From: an uncultured Chitinophagaceae bacterium
GTDB lineage: Bacteria > Bacteroidota > Bacteroidia > Chitinophagales > Chitinophagaceae
NCBI GenBank assembly: GCA_937996595.1
Contig: CALKVC010000208.1
Coordinates: 1-38,488, forward strand
Direction: 5' to 3'
Length of the DNA stretch: 38,488 bases
Below, in pieces: positions 1 to 9,014 of the stretch. Below the pieces are notes generated by a model. It was given only the letters and a program-made list of their open reading frames with translations, had not been told where the DNA came from and did no database searches. The position numbers were made by a program, and so were the translations under genes. Each line of letters starts with the position of its first letter. Position 1 is the first letter of the stretch.

Positions 1-1
1 C

Positions 2-637
2 GTTGTTGAAGCAGCCACAGAAAATGTTGCGTTGAAACTGGATATTTTCAAACAGATGGATGCTGCAGCTCCTGAAGGCTGCATCCTGGCTACGAATACA
101 TCTTCTATTTCGATTACCAAAATAGCTGCTGTTACAAAACGCCCGGAACTGGTAATCGGTATGCATTTCATGAACCCGGTACCGGTGATGAAGCTGGTGG
201 AGATCATTAACGGCTATGCCACCACGAAGGAAGTAACGGAAACAATCACGGCATTAAGCAAACAATTGGGCAAAGTGCCCTGTACGGTAAACGATTATCC
301 CGGCTTTATAGCTAACCGCATATTAATGCCCATGATAAACGAAGCCATTTACAGCCTCTATGAAGGCGTTGCCGGCGTTGCGGAAATTGATACGGTTATG
401 AAACTGGGTATGGCGCACCCGATGGGTCCTTTGCAATTAGCCGATTTTATTGGCCTGGATGTATGCCTCAGCATTTTACGCGTGCTGCACGAAGGTTTTG
501 GAAACCCCAAATACGCCCCCTGCCCCCTGCTGGTGAATATGGTAATGGCCGGTAAACTGGGCGCCAAGAGCGGTGAAGGCTTTTATACCTATTTGGCCGG
601 AAGCAAGGAACTGGTGGTAAGCAGCAGCTTTGCATAA
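2..637 (+). CDS. 3-hydroxyacyl-CoA (3-hydroxybutyryl-CoA) dehydrogenase, C-terminal part
   Basis: This gene enters from the left edge; 211 residues are visible in frame from base 2, and the N-terminal part of the NAD-binding domain is missing. The visible part starts inside the Rossmann domain (VVEAATEN), carries the ATNTSS strand and the catalytic segment GMHFMNPVPVMKLVE with its His-Glu pair, and continues into the helical C-terminal domain (PGFIANRILMPMINEA, then GMAHPMGPLQLADFIGLD). These are standard signatures of the family that interconverts 3-hydroxyacyl-CoA and 3-oxoacyl-CoA using NAD(P), as in fatty-acid, phenylacetate or butyrate metabolism. Full-length members have roughly 280-300 residues, so about 80 are missing. 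The C-terminus is complete, and a strong terminator follows within 30 bases, so this is the last gene of its transcript. The family is clear; the substrate chain length cannot be told. Confidence 0.93.
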   Translation, partial: VVEAATENVALKLDIFKQMDAAAPEGCILATNTSSISITKIAAVTKRPELVIGMHFMNPVPVMKLVEIINGYATTKEVTETITALSKQLGKVPCTVNDYPGFIANRILMPMINEAIYSLYEGVAGVAEIDTVMKLGMAHPMGPLQLADFIGLDVCLSILRVLHEGFGNPKYAPCPLLVNMVMAGKLGAKSGEGFYTYLAGSKELVVSSSFA

Positions 638-666
638 CAAAAATTCTTCCCGAAACTTTTAAAAAG

Positions 667-695
667 CAGCAACTGAAATAGTTGCTGTTTTTTTT
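667..695 (+). terminator. Rho-independent terminator after the dehydrogenase
   Basis: A perfect 7-bp stem (CAGCAAC at 667-673, GTTGCTG at 681-687) with a 7-base loop is followed directly by eight T (688-695). It lies 30 bases after the dehydrogenase stop codon, on the same strand. Confidence 0.85.
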
Positions 696-963
696 ACAGG
701 CCCTTTATGCGCATTTATTCTTCATAAAATAACATGCATTCCCAACTTCCCGGCTTAATCATATAAAAATTCTTCCCGCCTTCCCGGCAACTTAAAATAC
801 CGTATTAATACGTATTCAACGGATACTTATAAATAGTAGCTTAGTAAATTGTTTGTTGCGGGAAATATACTAAAGTGCTGTTGGATTTGTGCAATGAATT
901 GGAGGAATTATTTTAGTAATATTTAAGTTGGCTGAAATACTTTTCGCACATTAGAACTATTTT
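696..963. other. Intergenic stretch with no gene seen
   Basis: No supported coding sequence. A short motif, AAAATTCTTCCCG, occurs at about 640 and again at about 767. The stretch becomes visibly richer in A and T towards the next gene, marking the shift from the left flank into the accessory region. Confidence 0.5.
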
Positions 964-1488
964 ATGGCTTTTGATTTACAACAATACAAGAAAATAACTT
1001 CTGCGCTATTTGTTAGTTTTATTATGAATTTTATTTTTATACTAACTATCAATCTACATTTTATAGAAACAAAAATGTTATTGATTTTTGGAAAGGTTGT
1101 AGTTGAAGGAATTAAACAATTTTTTTATGGCGCTTTAGCAGCAACAATTTCTTGTTCACTATTCGTTGCAAAAGATAAGGATATCAATGAAGTTGAATCC
1201 TTAAATAAAAAGCCGAATCCTTTGATATACCGTTTGCCAGATACTTTTGACAAGAGGATGTACATTCAAAGAATAATTTCCAGCGGCGTATTAGCCGTGT
1301 TAGGTTTTGTAATAATCTTAGCAGGTTTTTCATATCTAGAAGTAAACTTCGACAAAACATTTACTGCCAAGCATAAATTACTATTTGTGCTTTCGAGTTT
1401 TTTAATCGGCTTAAATCAAGCAAAATTTCTATCTAGGTTGGAAAAAATGTTTGACAATTTCTTCAAAGAAAAAAAAGAACATTCGTAA
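964..1488 (+). CDS. Small multi-pass membrane protein, unknown function
   Basis: The family is not recognised. The 174-residue product has hydrophobic segments at about residues 12-32, 38-66 (weaker), 103-126 and 136-152, and a charged, lysine-rich tail. This suggests three or four membrane spans with a soluble stretch at about 68-100. The ATG at 964 is the first in-frame start and no clear ribosome site is visible. The gene stands alone: the terminator at 667-695 separates it from the dehydrogenase, and repeat copy A follows its stop within a few bases. Its codons are AT-rich, like the TcmP pair downstream and unlike the left-hand flank. That, with the adjoining repeat, suggests a horizontally moved single-gene module. 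It is called real because of its length and coherent membrane pattern. Confidence 0.65.
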   Translation: MAFDLQQYKKITSALFVSFIMNFIFILTINLHFIETKMLLIFGKVVVEGIKQFFYGALAATISCSLFVAKDKDINEVESLNKKPNPLIYRLPDTFDKRMYIQRIISSGVLAVLGFVIILAGFSYLEVNFDKTFTAKHKLLFVLSSFLIGLNQAKFLSRLEKMFDNFFKEKKEHS

Positions 1489-1495
1489 CAAGTAA

Positions 1496-1632
1496 TTCAG
1501 CTAACAGTGTATTTTCAAAACTTCGGGCAGACTTTAGTAAAAATAGCATATTATCGCTAATAGTTTTCATCTGCCGACAGGACGAGTTCTAAATCCTTCG
1601 CTTCGCTAATACATTTCGTTTGCTGTAAGCTT
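1496..1632 (+). repeat. Intergenic cassette-like repeat, copy A (short form)
   Basis: Shares blocks with copies B, C and D. The 5' block TAACAGTGTATTTTCAAAAC (about 1502) resembles one in copy C. A middle block around TTATCGCTAA (1551-1560) is also present in B and C. The 3' block from GACGAGTTCTA (about 1581) through TCGCTTCG to AATACATTTCGTT (about 1608-1620) and GTAAGCTT is shared with copy C. Copy A lacks the GC-rich middle of about 100 bp found in B and C. The TcmP gene starts about 30 bases after its end. Confidence 0.7.
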
Positions 1633-1664
1633 TACATAAACACTCCAATTATTCGAAAATATCT

Positions 1665-2798
1665 ATGGCTAAGAAAAATGCTAAAACGAATCTGCTAGAA
1701 CATTCTGACGCAAAAGTCACCTTACTGGGAAAATATCTTTCGGTATATCTAAATGTTCTCTCTCGAAGCCCAATTCAAAAAATCTATTTATTCGATTTGT
1801 TTTGCGGAGAAGGTGTTTACGAAGATGGAGGAAAAGGAAGTCCTATTGTAATTCTTGAAAGTATTAAAAATCATTACTTTGGAAATAACAAGAGGTGTCT
1901 TAATATGGAATTATTGTTCAATGATGTTGGGCAATCAGAAATCGAACCAGAAAAAACAAAAATCGAAAGAGTTAAATATTTAGCTGACAAAATATTTAAA
2001 CCACAAAATATAAACGTTCACTATACAAAAATCGATTATAATGATCTAGTGTTAAAAGTAATTGCCAGAACAAACAAATTAAAAGCAGATGAAAGAGCCT
2101 TAGTATTTATTGACCCTTGGGGATACAAAGAAATTAATCCATTAAACATCAAAGATTTAATTGAAAATCAAAAAACCGAAGTATTATTGTTCCTACCAAT
2201 ATACTTTATGTCACGATTTGTTGAAAAGTCTAGAGACGAAGAATATAAAGGTGGTAGAGCAATCAGAAATTTTATCATTAATTTATTCGGAGACATAGAT
2301 AACCTTGAAAAGGTTTTTGGGCAAAAAGATTTTATTTATAAAGTACAACAGCAGTTTAAAGAGTTATTAAAAATCAAGTTTGTCGACACTTTCAAAATTG
2401 AAAGAGATAAGAATAACTGGTTTTGCATTTTCTTTTTCACAAATAACAAGAAAGGGTTTCATAAAATGATTGAAAGTAAGTGGTCAATTGACAAAATAAA
2501 AGGCTCAGAGTTTAAGCAAGGAAGCGAAAATATTTTAAATTTATTTGATGAAATGGAGGTTTCAAATTATAACCAGAAAGTATCAGCTTTTTTAAAGAGA
2601 GGTGATGTTAAAAATTCAGAATTGACTGATTTTAGTTACGAAAACAATTTTTTGCCAACTCATACAAAAAGTATTCTTGACAAATTGAAAGATAAAATTG
2701 AACTCATTTCATTGGATGAAAAACCAGCAAAAAGTTATTATCTTGGAAACTATAAAAGAAATATAATTATTAAATTCAAAGAAAATGGCACAGTCTAG
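1665..2798 (+). CDS. tcmP: Three-Cys-motif partner protein, TcmP family (methyltransferase-like)
   Basis: This 377-residue protein matches the TcmP family, named for always neighbouring a three-Cys-motif (Gp37/Gp68, DUF5131) protein, as here. What can be seen is a Rossmann methyltransferase-like layout: FDLFCGEG at residues 43-50 resembles the SAM-binding loop, the acidic turn LFNDVG lies at 84-89, and FIDPWGY at 148-154 resembles motif IV. A basic, possibly winged-helix C-terminal region follows (about 280-377). The family has no established reaction; nucleic-acid modification is an inference from the fold. The ATG at 1665 follows repeat copy A. The stop overlaps the start of the next gene by 14 bases, so the two are almost certainly translated together. 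Codons are AT-rich, consistent with recent transfer. Such pairs are known from phages and variable regions, so a defence or anti-phage role is possible but unproven. Confidence 0.88.
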   Translation: MAKKNAKTNLLEHSDAKVTLLGKYLSVYLNVLSRSPIQKIYLFDLFCGEGVYEDGGKGSPIVILESIKNHYFGNNKRCLNMELLFNDVGQSEIEPEKTKIERVKYLADKIFKPQNINVHYTKIDYNDLVLKVIARTNKLKADERALVFIDPWGYKEINPLNIKDLIENQKTEVLLFLPIYFMSRFVEKSRDEEYKGGRAIRNFIINLFGDIDNLEKVFGQKDFIYKVQQQFKELLKIKFVDTFKIERDKNNWFCIFFFTNNKKGFHKMIESKWSIDKIKGSEFKQGSENILNLFDEMEVSNYNQKVSAFLKRGDVKNSELTDFSYENNFLPTHTKSILDKLKDKIELISLDEKPAKSYYLGNYKRNIIIKFKENGTV

Positions 2799-3510
2799 CA
2801 TCGAGTGGACAGAAATGACTTGGAACCCCACCACTGGTTGTACAAAAGTTTCAGCAGGCTGCAAATTCTGCTATGCTGAAATAATGTCTAAGCGACTTCA
2901 AGCAATGGGAGTTGAGAAATATAAAGACAATTTTAAAGTACGAACTCACATAGAATCATTACGTATTCCTTATACTTGGAAACATTCCAAAGTAGTTTTT
3001 GTAAATTCAATGAGTGACCTATTTCATAAAGACATTCCCCTTGATTTTATTAAAAAAGTGTTTGCCGTTATGAATGAAAATCCCCAACACGTTTTTCAGG
3101 TTTTAACTAAAAGAGCAAAAAGATTATTTGAATTACACAAAGAATTAAAATGGTCACATAATATATGGATGGGAGTTTCTGTTGAAAATGAAAAAGTAAT
3201 TAATCGTATAAATTATCTAAGTAAAACAAAAGCAAAAGTAAAATTTCTTTCGTGTGAACCCTTAATTGGCCCTTTACCGAAGTTAAATTTAAAAAAAATT
3301 GATTGGGTTATTGTAGGTGGCGAAAGCGGACACACACCAAGGCCAATGAATCCAGACTGGGTTATAGACATTCAAGAACAATGTAAAAAAAATGAAGTAG
3401 CGTTTTTCTTCAAACAATGGGGTGGCAAAAACAAAAAAGCCAATGGTCGTCTTTTAAATGGACAAACCTATGACGAAATGCCTGAAATATTATTGCAGGA
3501 AAGTGTATAA
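2785..3510 (+). CDS. Three-Cys-motif protein, phage Gp37/Gp68-like (DUF5131), radical-SAM-like
   Basis: A 241-residue protein of the DUF5131 / phage Gp37-Gp68 family. The N-terminus reads IEWTEMTWNPTTGC and then gives the three-cysteine motif C19-x6-C26-x2-C29-Y. This resembles the iron-sulphur cluster site of radical SAM enzymes but with wider spacing than the usual CxxxCxxC. Other family landmarks are VNSMSDLFH (about 74-82), VLTKRAKRL (about 107-115), the WMGVSVEN strand, LSCEPLIGP and the late VIVGGESG and FKQWGG motifs. Its start lies inside the end of tcmP (14-base overlap), so the two proteins probably work together. The reaction is unknown; the natural reading is a radical SAM-type modifying enzyme partnered with a methyltransferase-like protein. 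Repeat copy B follows the stop within 10-50 bases. Confidence 0.9.
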   Translation: MAQSSIEWTEMTWNPTTGCTKVSAGCKFCYAEIMSKRLQAMGVEKYKDNFKVRTHIESLRIPYTWKHSKVVFVNSMSDLFHKDIPLDFIKKVFAVMNENPQHVFQVLTKRAKRLFELHKELKWSHNIWMGVSVENEKVINRINYLSKTKAKVKFLSCEPLIGPLPKLNLKKIDWVIVGGESGHTPRPMNPDWVIDIQEQCKKNEVAFFFKQWGGKNKKANGRLLNGQTYDEMPEILLQESV

Positions 3511-3519
3511 TGAACGCAA

Positions 3520-3735
3520 GCAGGCAAAAAGTATATTTGCAATACTTCGGCGGCAGTAGTAAATTCGGCATTTTATCGCTAACAATCTTCAGCTACATGC
3601 TGGACATGTGCTAAGTCGCCAGCGATTTTTGCTATCCGCCGCGGCGGACTGGCTGTGTTCACGTTCAAATTCAAATATTTCAGTACCTTTAGTCAGCGGC
3701 AACGGGTGGACGAGTTCTATTTCCCTCGCTTCGCG
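3520..3735 (+). repeat. Intergenic cassette-like repeat, copy B (full form)
   Basis: About 185 bases (3549-3733) match copy C (9655-9838) nearly base for base, with a weaker 5' lead from 3520. Shared blocks include TATCGCTAA, ATCTTCAGCTA, GCTAAGTCGCCAGCG, a GC-rich palindrome TCCGCCGCGGCGGA (3635-3648), CACGTTCAAATTCAAATATT, and GACGAGTTCTAT to CCCTCGCTTCG. The segment AGTCGCC...GGCGGACT can fold as a hairpin. The final AATACATTTCGTT block of copies A and C is missing here, and no intact gene follows directly. Confidence 0.85.
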
Positions 3736-4086
3736 GTTCTCTAATCATCGGACATTACAAATCTCAGCTTCATCACTTTGTTCATATCTCATTCGCAAAC
3801 TGTTTCTTTTTTCGGCTTGATAACTCTTTAACCTTTTTTCGGTTTGAGGAGTATTCGTTTTGCCTCAGATCCGAGTCTGAATTTAACATGGGTATCCTGT
3901 CGAATAAAAGATTGAGTGCCGTTGCTGTCGATTTCATTGTCATCATAATAAAACAAATGTACAGTAAAACAATTCTTCTCCTTTTATTATCAACATCATT
4001 GCATCGACCTCACCTCATTGCTATACTTAAAATATTCTGCCCCGGCCTGGTGTTACATGTGATGCCCTGCCTTAGTGAAAACACTT

Positions 4087-4302
4087 CTATAATAAATATA
4101 AAAAACAGAGAATAATGGCTGGTGAAAACACCCTCACCACATTACTATTCTTAAAAAGTTCCGATAATCCTCTGGCCCAAATATTCCCAGCGCCTACTAT
4201 AAGTATGATAAAAGAATGTTTATGGGATCACTTGATGCCTTTTAATTCTTCCGGATTGTGTCCGGCTACTGTCTTGGTCATGGAAAAGAATCGTGGCTGA
4301 TC
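4087..4302 (-). pseudogene. Possible decayed coding remnant, unidentified
   Basis: The reverse strand holds one reading frame interrupted by a single in-frame stop. The upstream part ends PEELKGIK-stop, and the same frame continues as HSFIILIVGAGNIWARGLSE to a stop at 4087-4089. The phrase IVGAGNIWARG resembles a Rossmann nucleotide-binding turn, but the fragment is too short to name. No intact gene was found between repeat copy B and the adhesin stop (3746-4346); short open frames on the + strand there have no recognisable features. Treated as debris, with low confidence. Confidence 0.25.
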
Positions 4303-4330
4303 AAAACCTGCCTGTCGGCAGACAGGGGCC
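4303..4330 (-). terminator. Palindrome after the large adhesin gene, possible terminator
   Basis: CCTGTC (4311-4316) and GACAGG (4321-4326) form a perfect 6-bp stem with loop GGCA. On the reverse strand it lies just past the adhesin stop and is followed within four bases by a short run of T (plus-strand AAAA at 4303-4306). The T run is weak, so it could equally be a short dispersed palindrome. Confidence 0.35.
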
Positions 4331-4346
4331 ACGACACGTCAACTGC

Positions 4347-7300
4347 TTACCGCATTAATATACTGGTTCCCCGTATGATTTTCTCCGTTTCACCTGACAA
4401 CTGGTACCGGCAAAACCAAACAAATGTACCCGTCTGCTGCGCTGAGCCAAGATGCATGCCATCCCAGCCTACATTGATATCATTCGTTTGAAAAACTCTT
4501 TGGCCATACCGGTTATATATTTCGAATTCAAACTTCAACACATTACCAAAGGCCATTGCTTTCAGCTTATCATTATTTCCATCAACATTCGGGGTGAATG
4601 CCGCAGGAACATATACTCCCTGTTTACATTGTTTCAGCAGTACCAGTATACTATCTCTTCCCGTACAATTTTTGTTATCCGTTACCTCCAGCCAATACAG
4701 GGATGGTTGAGATATGCTTATAACTGATGCATGGCTGTTGTTGCTCCACAAATAATTATTGAAAGCCCTTGTTGGCTGAATGGTTATGGTACTATAACTG
4801 CAAACCGCCGTATCAACGGGAAGAAAATCCTTTGGCTTGGGAAGCACGGTCGTAATATCGGCCGTATCTGAACCTTTGCATCCGTGAACATCTATAACAG
4901 ATACATAGTATGTGCCTGGATTGCTAACAGTATAAGTCCGGTCGGAGGATCCATCCTGCCATTCATACAATGAAAAAGCCCCGGCATCGAGAATCCTTCT
5001 TCCATCCATACATATTTCCGGGTTGTGATCCAATGATACAACAGGCAATGCGTATACCTGCTTCAACACAAGTGTATCATAAGACCTGCATCCCTGTAGG
5101 GTAGTGCCGATCACACTATATGTGCCGATATTACTGACAACGGCTTGCTGAATTATACTTCCATTGATCCATGAATAACCTGTGAAACCAGGCCCAGCAT
5201 CCAGTAAAAGCGATTGCCCTTCACATAAACTCGTGTCAGCCCCGAGATTAATAGCAGGAGAATGATAAACTTTTATGTGAACAGTGTCAAATCCAAAACA
5301 GCCAGGTGTTTTTTCAGCTTTTATAAAATAGGAAGTATCAACAGAAGGATTTACCACCACAGACTGTGCATTGAGGGAATTTATATTATAATCCGGCGAC
5401 CAGTTATAATTGATAAAACCTGCAGGCGCATGGAGGTTGATGGTATCGTTATTACATTTTTCTCTATCCGGCCCAATGTCTATCGATACAAGATTTCCCA
5501 GGGAAACAAGCACAGTATCACTGAAACTATTACCGCATGAATCGGTAACATCAACGGTATAAAGCCCGGGCGAACTTACAGAGTAAACACTTGCTGACGT
5601 ACCATTCTGCCAATGATAGGTATGGAAACCATTACCGGCATTAAGTATAATAGTATTGCCGAGGCAGATCGTTGTATCAAGGCCCAGGTCAAGTGTGGTC
5701 GCATTTCTTGCTACCCGTACATGCAGGGTATCTGATAATATTCTGCAACCGGTATTCATCTGAGCAATGATGTCCATACTACCGGTATTAATAAAATGTA
5801 GTTTTATAGTGGTATCGGTGATAGAAATTATGTTGGCATTTGTTCCGCTTAACTGCCAGGTAACGCCAAGCTGGCAGGAACTGTTGCGTATAACTGAATA
5901 TAAAAAAGTATCGGAAAAATTGCAGACTGATGAATTCCCATTGATATCAAATGTTGAGCAATCTGCGAGTACATTGCATGATAATTCTGCCCAGCTATCT
6001 AATGGTCTCGAATAAGGTAAATAGTTCGAGGTGTGTATATTTGTCGTGGGTGTAGAATTAACTGTTATGTTAAAGGGTGTAAGTGAAATAGGAGTACTTG
6101 ATATATTCGTTACTTCCTCACTCAAACAATCACCGGTGCCTGCACCAATTACTTTTATATCCTGCCCTGTTTTCATTAAAACCGACTCATAATGTTTTGA
6201 ATTATCATAAATACCAAGGTCCTTGATGCATGTTACCAGGAAGCTCCCATTATTTTCCCTTATCTGCGATACGTAATGATCTTTAAGTGCGGGATACCTG
6301 CGGGCTAAACTTACCTGCCCAGTGCCGGAAAACTTAGCAAATGTAATGGCTGCGCCTCCCGGAACAATATCTTGCGCTCCTACCAGGAACTGGCCGTCTG
6401 CTGTTTTTAAAGCGGTTCTATGTGGATGCTCATTGAAAAATAAATTTGCGCCCTGATCGGTAAAACTGAGGCCATTGAGCTCAAATGCACGAAACACATC
6501 ACCGGTTGCCACGTTCAGGCAAATCATAGCTGGGTGAAGCAAGGAGCTGGGATCGGGTAGTTTTGCAACCACGGATACATACAGGCTGTCAGCAATCCTG
6601 TCAACACGTTTCACCAAGAGTGATCTTCCCGGTAAACCGTAACGCTTAGCCCAATATTTGGCTCCCGTTAGCGCATCCAGTTTTATAATGGCAATATTGT
6701 TCGGTTCAGTATTATAAAAATCTCCTGAAATATAAATATATGGACCTTCGAAAATAATCGATTTGTAAACGGGACTATATGGATCCATATTTATACTCCG
6801 TTGCCAAACTATATTCCCATTCGCATCAAACCTTATCACGTAATTATTCATGAATCCGGTTCCGTATCTACTGTTTACGCATACCACAAATCCGCCGTCA
6901 TCGGTGGCTGCCATATCATTTGCCCCGTCCTCAAAATAATGTGCCCAGATTACATCACCGGTATTGCTGTTTATTTTCATCATAACAGAATAATCACGGC
7001 TTCCATGATTAAGCACATAATTCGACGCACCTATAATAACCTGGTTACCATCACTGGTGTTGAGTGATTTTATGAACCTGGAAGTATGGCAGGAATCGTT
7101 GAGCGTCTTACTCCATAATATATCTCCATTAGACTTTAGCCTGGTTATAAAAGGTTCCATGCTATTGAAAATAAATGATTGACCAATGAGCGAGTAGCCA
7201 CCATCAATTGTGGATGCCACATCCATAGCAGCATATGCTCTCAGGCTTTTATATTTCATAGAAAAGCTGGCATTGCATCCGTCGGGGATCACAGGGCCGC

Positions 7301-8675
7301 CGATACATTTTGTATCTCCACAAACTGTACTTACTGTAAAAGTCAAATCATGGCTTGCGACCGGTATAGGACCATTGAAAGTAGCATTGTACCCGCCGGA
7401 ATAATTCCAGGTAAAATCCGAGATCACATAACGGGCTGTATCTTCATAATCCCCGATCCACCCGGGTGTGCAATCAGCTGTATATCCCTCTTCAGTTGTC
7501 TTTATCACATTGATGTGATTTTTATATGACGTATAAAAAGAATTCATAGAGCCGGCAAACAAATACCCATCTTCACCCCTGTCAATACCAATAAGGCGTG
7601 CAGATTCCCAGGTATTAAAAAACTGGTGAGACCATTCAGGCATAGCTGTTGGGCTAAATCGAACAACCCTGGGGTAACCATGATTTGTTGAATCATGAAC
7701 GAGGTATACAAACGAACTATCCCCTGACATAATAAGGTTTATCCAGGAGACCTTTGAACCCGAGCTTGTGAAAATATCCGCCTTCCGCCTGTAATGGATC
7801 GTTCCGTCATTCCTTATTTTGAACAAGGTCATCTCATGTGAATCATACGTATCATACGGGTTATATGAAATTGCTCCAAATGCAATACCATTCTGTGTCC
7901 TATAAATATTCAGGATCTCATCTTCGAAATTAATCCGGTGCACATACTTTTTAATATCCAGGATACTGCCGTTTGATTTATCCAGCTTCATCAGGATTGC
8001 ATCCCGGTTAATTACTGTAGCATAGCCGGTAAGGTAAAGTGTATTGCCATCTTCCATCACATAATTGAAGCCATCATCTTTTCCATTGTTAAATCTTTTT
8101 GCCCAGATAATATTACCAGCGGGATCAAGCCTGCAAACAACGGCATCACTTAGCACCGTACTGTCATTTTCATTTGCTGTAAAAACAAAATCACCATTAT
8201 CAAGTTGTATGATCTCTTTGGGAACGGTCCGGTTTACAGAGTTGCTATAATGTCTCGACCAGGAAACAGTGCCGGCATTATCAAGTTTAACGATCATTAC
8301 TTCCCCGGCTGCATTGCCAAATGATTTTGTACCGCCAATTGCAATATATCCACCATCGGCTGTTGATTTGATCCTTGATAAAAAGTCATCAGCTACTCCC
8401 CCGATCCGTTTACTCCATATAACATCCCCTTGCTCATTCAGCTTCATTACAATGGCATCAAAATCCCCTGCAGTATTTGAAGTTGATCTTCCGGCAACAA
8501 TTGAACCCTTGTCAGCGGTATGAAGGATATCTCTTGCTTCGTCATTTCCGTTCCCGCTATAGGTTTTATGATACAGGGGAAAACAGTGCTGCGCATTTAC
8601 AGAACCAGATAACATAATAATAAAAAAGGCGGGGAAAAATCGCCTTATATAAATACTAACAGGTATGAAATTCAT
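4347..8675 (-). CDS. Large secreted T9SS protein: repeat beta-propeller-like region, Ig-like repeats, CHU_C sorting domain
   Basis: This 1442-residue product starts with a signal peptide (about 1-28, ending SGSVNA-Q). Residues about 35-830 hold many repeats of the pattern G-x-D-x-hydrophobic-x-KL-x-x-x-G-x-I-x-W-x-K, for example AIVMKLNEQGDVIWSK. They are typical of propeller-like surface proteins. About 1000-1340 holds five Ig/PKD-like modules of roughly 80 residues, each beginning LG-x-DTTIC-like and containing a Y-x-W-x-G phrase and a G-x-Y-x-V strand. The last 89 residues (VYVPAAFTPNVDGNND onward, with YNRYGQRVF and GWDG) are the gliding-motility-associated C-terminal (CHU_C) domain that directs export through T9SS. 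It is therefore predicted to be secreted or surface-anchored; its ligand is unknown. It stands alone on the reverse strand between repeat copies B and C, with debris at both sides. The ATG at 8675 places the signal peptide correctly. Confidence 0.92.
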   Translation of the reverse strand: MNFIPVSIYIRRFFPAFFIIMLSGSVNAQHCFPLYHKTYSGNGNDEARDILHTADKGSIVAGRSTSNTAGDFDAIVMKLNEQGDVIWSKRIGGVADDFLSRIKSTADGGYIAIGGTKSFGNAAGEVMIVKLDNAGTVSWSRHYSNSVNRTVPKEIIQLDNGDFVFTANENDSTVLSDAVVCRLDPAGNIIWAKRFNNGKDDGFNYVMEDGNTLYLTGYATVINRDAILMKLDKSNGSILDIKKYVHRINFEDEILNIYRTQNGIAFGAISYNPYDTYDSHEMTLFKIRNDGTIHYRRKADIFTSSGSKVSWINLIMSGDSSFVYLVHDSTNHGYPRVVRFSPTAMPEWSHQFFNTWESARLIGIDRGEDGYLFAGSMNSFYTSYKNHINVIKTTEEGYTADCTPGWIGDYEDTARYVISDFTWNYSGGYNATFNGPIPVASHDLTFTVSTVCGDTKCIGGPVIPDGCNASFSMKYKSLRAYAAMDVASTIDGGYSLIGQSFIFNSMEPFITRLKSNGDILWSKTLNDSCHTSRFIKSLNTSDGNQVIIGASNYVLNHGSRDYSVMMKINSNTGDVIWAHYFEDGANDMAATDDGGFVVCVNSRYGTGFMNNYVIRFDANGNIVWQRSINMDPYSPVYKSIIFEGPYIYISGDFYNTEPNNIAIIKLDALTGAKYWAKRYGLPGRSLLVKRVDRIADSLYVSVVAKLPDPSSLLHPAMICLNVATGDVFRAFELNGLSFTDQGANLFFNEHPHRTALKTADGQFLVGAQDIVPGGAAITFAKFSGTGQVSLARRYPALKDHYVSQIRENNGSFLVTCIKDLGIYDNSKHYESVLMKTGQDIKVIGAGTGDCLSEEVTNISSTPISLTPFNITVNSTPTTNIHTSNYLPYSRPLDSWAELSCNVLADCSTFDINGNSSVCNFSDTFLYSVIRNSSCQLGVTWQLSGTNANIISITDTTIKLHFINTGSMDIIAQMNTGCRILSDTLHVRVARNATTLDLGLDTTICLGNTIILNAGNGFHTYHWQNGTSASVYSVSSPGLYTVDVTDSCGNSFSDTVLVSLGNLVSIDIGPDREKCNNDTINLHAPAGFINYNWSPDYNINSLNAQSVVVNPSVDTSYFIKAEKTPGCFGFDTVHIKVYHSPAINLGADTSLCEGQSLLLDAGPGFTGYSWINGSIIQQAVVSNIGTYSVIGTTLQGCRSYDTLVLKQVYALPVVSLDHNPEICMDGRRILDAGAFSLYEWQDGSSDRTYTVSNPGTYYVSVIDVHGCKGSDTADITTVLPKPKDFLPVDTAVCSYSTITIQPTRAFNNYLWSNNSHASVISISQPSLYWLEVTDNKNCTGRDSILVLLKQCKQGVYVPAAFTPNVDGNNDKLKAMAFGNVLKFEFEIYNRYGQRVFQTNDINVGWDGMHLGSAQQTGTFVWFCRYQLSGETEKIIRGTSILMR

Positions 8676-8879
8676 TCAGTTTAGTATGTTTTGCGATAAT
8701 GATCGGTAATTTGGCTACAGCAAAACTTTTTTTGGCCTGTGACAAAATAACAAATTTTTCCCAATAAACAGGGATTTCACCACAGAAGCTCTCCTGCCCA
8801 CAAACTTTACAGCCATATTGTAATAATTTGGGAAATGTGTCAATTTGGAAATGCAAGGCAGTTTTCCAGTAATCCCCTT

Positions 8880-8967
8880 TTCTCAGCAACGACTCCGGTA
8901 CGGACATTGCACTATAAACTTATACTTGAATTTACGCAATGTCCTCTGCATGAGACATTGCTGAGAA
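8880..8967 (+). ncRNA. Candidate structured RNA with nested stems before a terminator
   Basis: Two nested perfect stems enclose each other: outer TTCTCAGCAA (8880-8889) with TTGCTGAGAA (8958-8967), and inner GGACATTGC (8902-8910) with GCAATGTCC (8936-8944). The internal loop is 12 and 13 bases and the apical loop 25 bases. Nine bases downstream a GC-rich hairpin with a T run follows on the same strand. No open reading frame explains the stretch. No known RNA family was recognised; it could also be a decayed mobile-element palindrome. Confidence 0.35.
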
Positions 8968-8975
8968 GCAAAATA

Positions 8976-9001
8976 CCCCCCGTTTCCGGAGGGCATTTTT
9001 T
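8976..9001 (+). terminator. Rho-independent terminator
   Basis: CCCCCCG (8976-8982) pairs with CGGAGGG (8987-8993) apart from one C-A mismatch, across the loop TTTC. Six T follow at 8996-9001. It points along the + strand, where the only upstream candidate transcript is the structured element at 8880-8967. Confidence 0.6.
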
Positions 9002-9014
9002 CCATATTTGTGAT

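Noticed and set aside
3888..4491. Several open frames of 60-80 codons on the + strand between the TcmP pair and the adhesin
   Set aside because: Low-complexity or mixed composition, no motif, and partly antisense to the adhesin gene or to a better protein-like frame on the reverse strand.
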